A stretch of 7,178 bases of DNA from Comamonadaceae bacterium (GTDB taxonomy: Bacteria > Pseudomonadota > Gammaproteobacteria > Burkholderiales > Burkholderiaceae_C): positions 1 through 7,178 of the forward strand of contig CANHBU010000089.1 in the NCBI GenBank assembly GCA_947458345.1. The letters are read 5' to 3'. The number at the start of each line of letters is the position of its first letter. Position 1 is the stretch's first letter. Shown here one piece after another: positions 5,738 through 7,178 of this stretch. The notes under the pieces were generated by a model. That model saw nothing but the letters and a program-made list of their open reading frames with translations, ran no database searches and had not been told where the DNA came from. A program made the translations under genes and the position numbers.

Positions 5738-5742
5738 GTTCC

Positions 5743-6606
5743 ATGACTCAAGCCCCTCCCTTGTCCTCGCCGCGCCGTATCGAGCGGCTGATCAGCGGTC
5801 AGCCTACTTCCGACGGTGCCGGCGTCAAGCTCACCCGCGTGCTCACCAACGACCTGCAGCAGCGGCTCGACCCCTTTTTGATGCTCGATGCCTTCGGCAG
5901 CGACCAGGCCGACGACTACATCGCCGGCTTTCCCGACCATCCGCACCGCGGCTTTGAAACAGTGACCTACATGATCGCCGGGCGCATGCGCCACCGCGAC
6001 AGCGCAGGCAACGAAGGTCTGCTCGAAAACGGCGGCGTGCAGTGGATGACGGCCGGCCGTGGCGTGATTCACTCTGAGCTGCCCGAGCAGGAAGAAGGCC
6101 TGATGGAAGGCTTTCAGCTCTGGCTCAATCTGCCCGGCGCCCGCAAGATGCAAGCGCCCTGGTACCGCGACTTCAAGGCGCCCGAATTGCCGCGCCTGCG
6201 CACCGCCGAAGGCGCCGAGGTGACGGTGATTGCCGGCCAGAGCGCTGGCACGGCCGGGGCGGTGCAGCGCGAGGTAACCGAGCCGCTGTACCTCGACATC
6301 CACCTGCCCGCCGGCGCGCACTTCGAGCAAGCGCTGCCGGCCTCGCACAACGCCTTTATTTATGTCTACCGCGGTCAGGTGCAGCTCGGCGGCCAAACGG
6401 TGCCGGTGCAGAAAATGGCCATCTTGGCCAACGACGCGGGCAGCGACGGTGTGCGGTTGCAGGCCGACCAAGACAGCCGCCTGCTGCTGATTGCCGGCCG
6501 ACCACTGCGCGAGCCCATCGTGCAGTACGGCCCGTTTGTGATGAACACCAAGCAGGAAATCTATCAGGCCGTCACCGACTTCCAGTCGGGGCAATTCGCC
6601 CGCTAA
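5743..6606 (+). CDS. Pirin family bicupin protein (287 aa)
   Basis: A full-length pirin: two cupin barrels, metal in the first. The N-terminal barrel carries FPDHPHRGFETVTY with H66 and H68, and GRGVIHSE with H110 and E112. These match the three His and one Glu that hold the metal in human pirin and E. coli YhhW. The C-terminal barrel covers about residues 170-287 and ends with GPFVMNTKQEI, typical of the family. Some bacterial pirins show quercetin 2,3-dioxygenase activity in vitro; the physiological substrate is generally unknown, and so is this one. It is probably cytosolic, with no signal peptide. The ATG at 5743 was chosen because the in-frame extension back to 5689 would only translate the 9-bp repeat into an RHK-RHK-RHK string and start inside a REP hairpin. 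The ribosome site (AGAGG, 12-nt spacing) is suboptimal. It is convergent with the downstream gene. Confidence 0.92.
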   Translation: MTQAPPLSSPRRIERLISGQPTSDGAGVKLTRVLTNDLQQRLDPFLMLDAFGSDQADDYIAGFPDHPHRGFETVTYMIAGRMRHRDSAGNEGLLENGGVQWMTAGRGVIHSELPEQEEGLMEGFQLWLNLPGARKMQAPWYRDFKAPELPRLRTAEGAEVTVIAGQSAGTAGAVQREVTEPLYLDIHLPAGAHFEQALPASHNAFIYVYRGQVQLGGQTVPVQKMAILANDAGSDGVRLQADQDSRLLLIAGRPLREPIVQYGPFVMNTKQEIYQAVTDFQSGQFAR

Positions 6607-6617
6607 AGACCGGCTGG

Positions 6618-6707
6618 TGTGAGGGCGCCCTCGGCGCGATGGGGCGACTGATCGAGCACCCTATGCCGACCAAAGGCCGTATCGCCGCGGGGACGCGGCT
6701 CCCACAG
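6618..6707. repeat. Composite REP/BIME-like repeat, copy 2
   Basis: Same architecture as the unit at 415-507. The left hairpin is GCGCC (6625-6629), CTC, GGCGC (6633-6637), shortened by three bases relative to the fullest copy. The middle is conserved as GACTGATCGAGCA (6646-6658), with the palindrome now imperfect. The right hairpin is CCGCG (6685-6689), GGGA, CGCGG (6694-6698), with the tail CTCCCACAG. Positions 6621-6707 align to 421-507 without gaps. The central 10 bases (6661-6670) are the only poorly conserved block. It again lies between two convergent genes. Confidence 0.8.
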
Positions 6708-6747
6708 GTGTTTCAAAGCCTGCGCGCGCCCAATCTGGCCAAGCCGC

Positions 6748-7178
6748 TCAAGGCGCGTACTTCTTTTCGAGCGCGTCGTAAAAGGGCTTGCCCACCATGC
6801 GCTGACGCTCCTGAAAAGGCACCACCAGCGACGGATCTTCATCGAGCCGGCCGCTGGCCTTGAGGTGCGACAGCGAGCGCTGCATCCCGAGCGCCGCGCC
6901 CTGCAGAGCGGCATTGGCATACAAAACGATGCCAAAGCCCAATTGGGCCAGTTCGGCCTGGTCCAGCGCCGGGGTCTTGCCGCCAATGACGATATTCATC
7001 AACTGAGGCCGATCGAGCAGGGCCGGCAGGCGCCTGACCTCGTCGGCGCTTTCGGTGGCCTCGACAAACAAAATGTCGGCGCCCGCCTCGGCGAAGCGCT
7101 GCGCCCGCTCGATGGCCGCCTCAAAACCCTGGGTCGCACGGGCGTCGGTGCGGGCGATGATCTGCAGGTCGGGGTCGA
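6748..7178 (-). CDS. Isocitrate lyase/PEP mutase superfamily enzyme, C-terminal part; 5' end outside window
   Basis: The last 142 residues are visible; the frame is open from the window edge (first complete codon 7176-7174) to a TGA at 6750-6748. The fragment opens with DPDLQIIARTDARATQGFE, the strand carrying the superfamily's RTDA motif, followed by an amphipathic helix and AGADILFVEA with the conserved Glu. The C-terminal helices end GMQRSLSHLKASG and PFQERQRMVGKPFYDALEKKYA, as in roughly 290-residue members. The superfamily folds as a TIM barrel, uses Mg2+ and a 2-oxo-carboxylate, and includes 2-methylisocitrate lyase, PEP mutase, carboxyphosphonoenolpyruvate phosphonomutase and oxaloacetate decarboxylase. 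The segment that separates the lyases (the KKCG-type catalytic cysteine loop) lies outside the window, so no reaction is assigned. A TTG at 7071 is inside the conserved barrel and is not the start. Confidence 0.88.
   Translation of the reverse strand, partial: DPDLQIIARTDARATQGFEAAIERAQRFAEAGADILFVEATESADEVRRLPALLDRPQLMNIVIGGKTPALDQAELAQLGFGIVLYANAALQGAALGMQRSLSHLKASGRLDEDPSLVVPFQERQRMVGKPFYDALEKKYAP

Noticed and set aside
5689..5742. An upstream in-frame ATG extending the pirin by 18 residues (an RHK repeat)
   Set aside because: It would start in the REP hairpin, without a ribosome site, and translate the 9-bp array. Pirins normally begin close to the residue encoded at 5743.
5620..6594. 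A 324-codon open frame on - antisense to the pirin gene
   Set aside because: The pirin on + has its metal ligands and full length; the opposite frame has no domain features and spans the tandem repeat as a CLLCLLCLL string.
1..7178. The idea that the genes form one aromatic or 2-oxoacid pathway island
   Set aside because: The genes are on alternating strands with terminators and repeats between them, and no transporter, regulator or further pathway enzyme is present.

Overview
The window is GC-rich, densely coding and bacterial. The gene set (short threonine dehydratase with a C-terminal ACT domain, a roughly 1200-residue fused indolepyruvate ferredoxin oxidoreductase, a pirin, and an isocitrate lyase/PEP mutase-family enzyme) together with the codon use suggests a betaproteobacterium of the Burkholderiales, probably near Comamonadaceae. 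That placement is an inference from protein style; there is no rRNA or other phylogenetic marker here.

Layout from left to right. (1) The 3' end of a threonine ammonia-lyase gene on + (1-371). (2) A convergent intergenic gap (372-590) filled with hairpin repeats. (3) A 1196-residue fused 2-oxoacid:ferredoxin oxidoreductase on - (591-4181). (4) A divergent control region (4182-4412) with weak promoter candidates and small palindromes. (5) On +: a 50-residue one-helix membrane protein (4413-4565) with a rho-independent terminator (4614-4635), an orphan ABC-type ATPase with altered catalytic motifs (4657-5319), a secreted PsiF-like two-repeat protein (5409-5654), and a pirin (5743-6606) preceded by a 9-bp tandem repeat. 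(6) A second convergent gap with another copy of the composite repeat. (7) The 3' part of an isocitrate lyase/PEP mutase-family gene on - (6748 to the window end).

The enzymes belong to the amino-acid and 2-oxoacid margin of metabolism: threonine to 2-oxobutyrate, arylpyruvates to aryl-acetyl-CoA, and cleavage or formation of C-C or C-P bonds next to a carboxylate. They are arranged as separate, often convergent, transcription units, so nothing shows that they form one pathway or operon.

I see no mobile element, phage, CRISPR, defence or biosynthetic cluster. The most distinctive non-coding feature is a family of short REP-like hairpins ending in a GTAGGAGC-type tail. Two copies are paired head to head in near-90-bp composite units, and both of those lie between convergent genes. 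The most distinctive protein feature is an ABC ATPase whose catalytic Glu reads Gln and whose switch His is absent.
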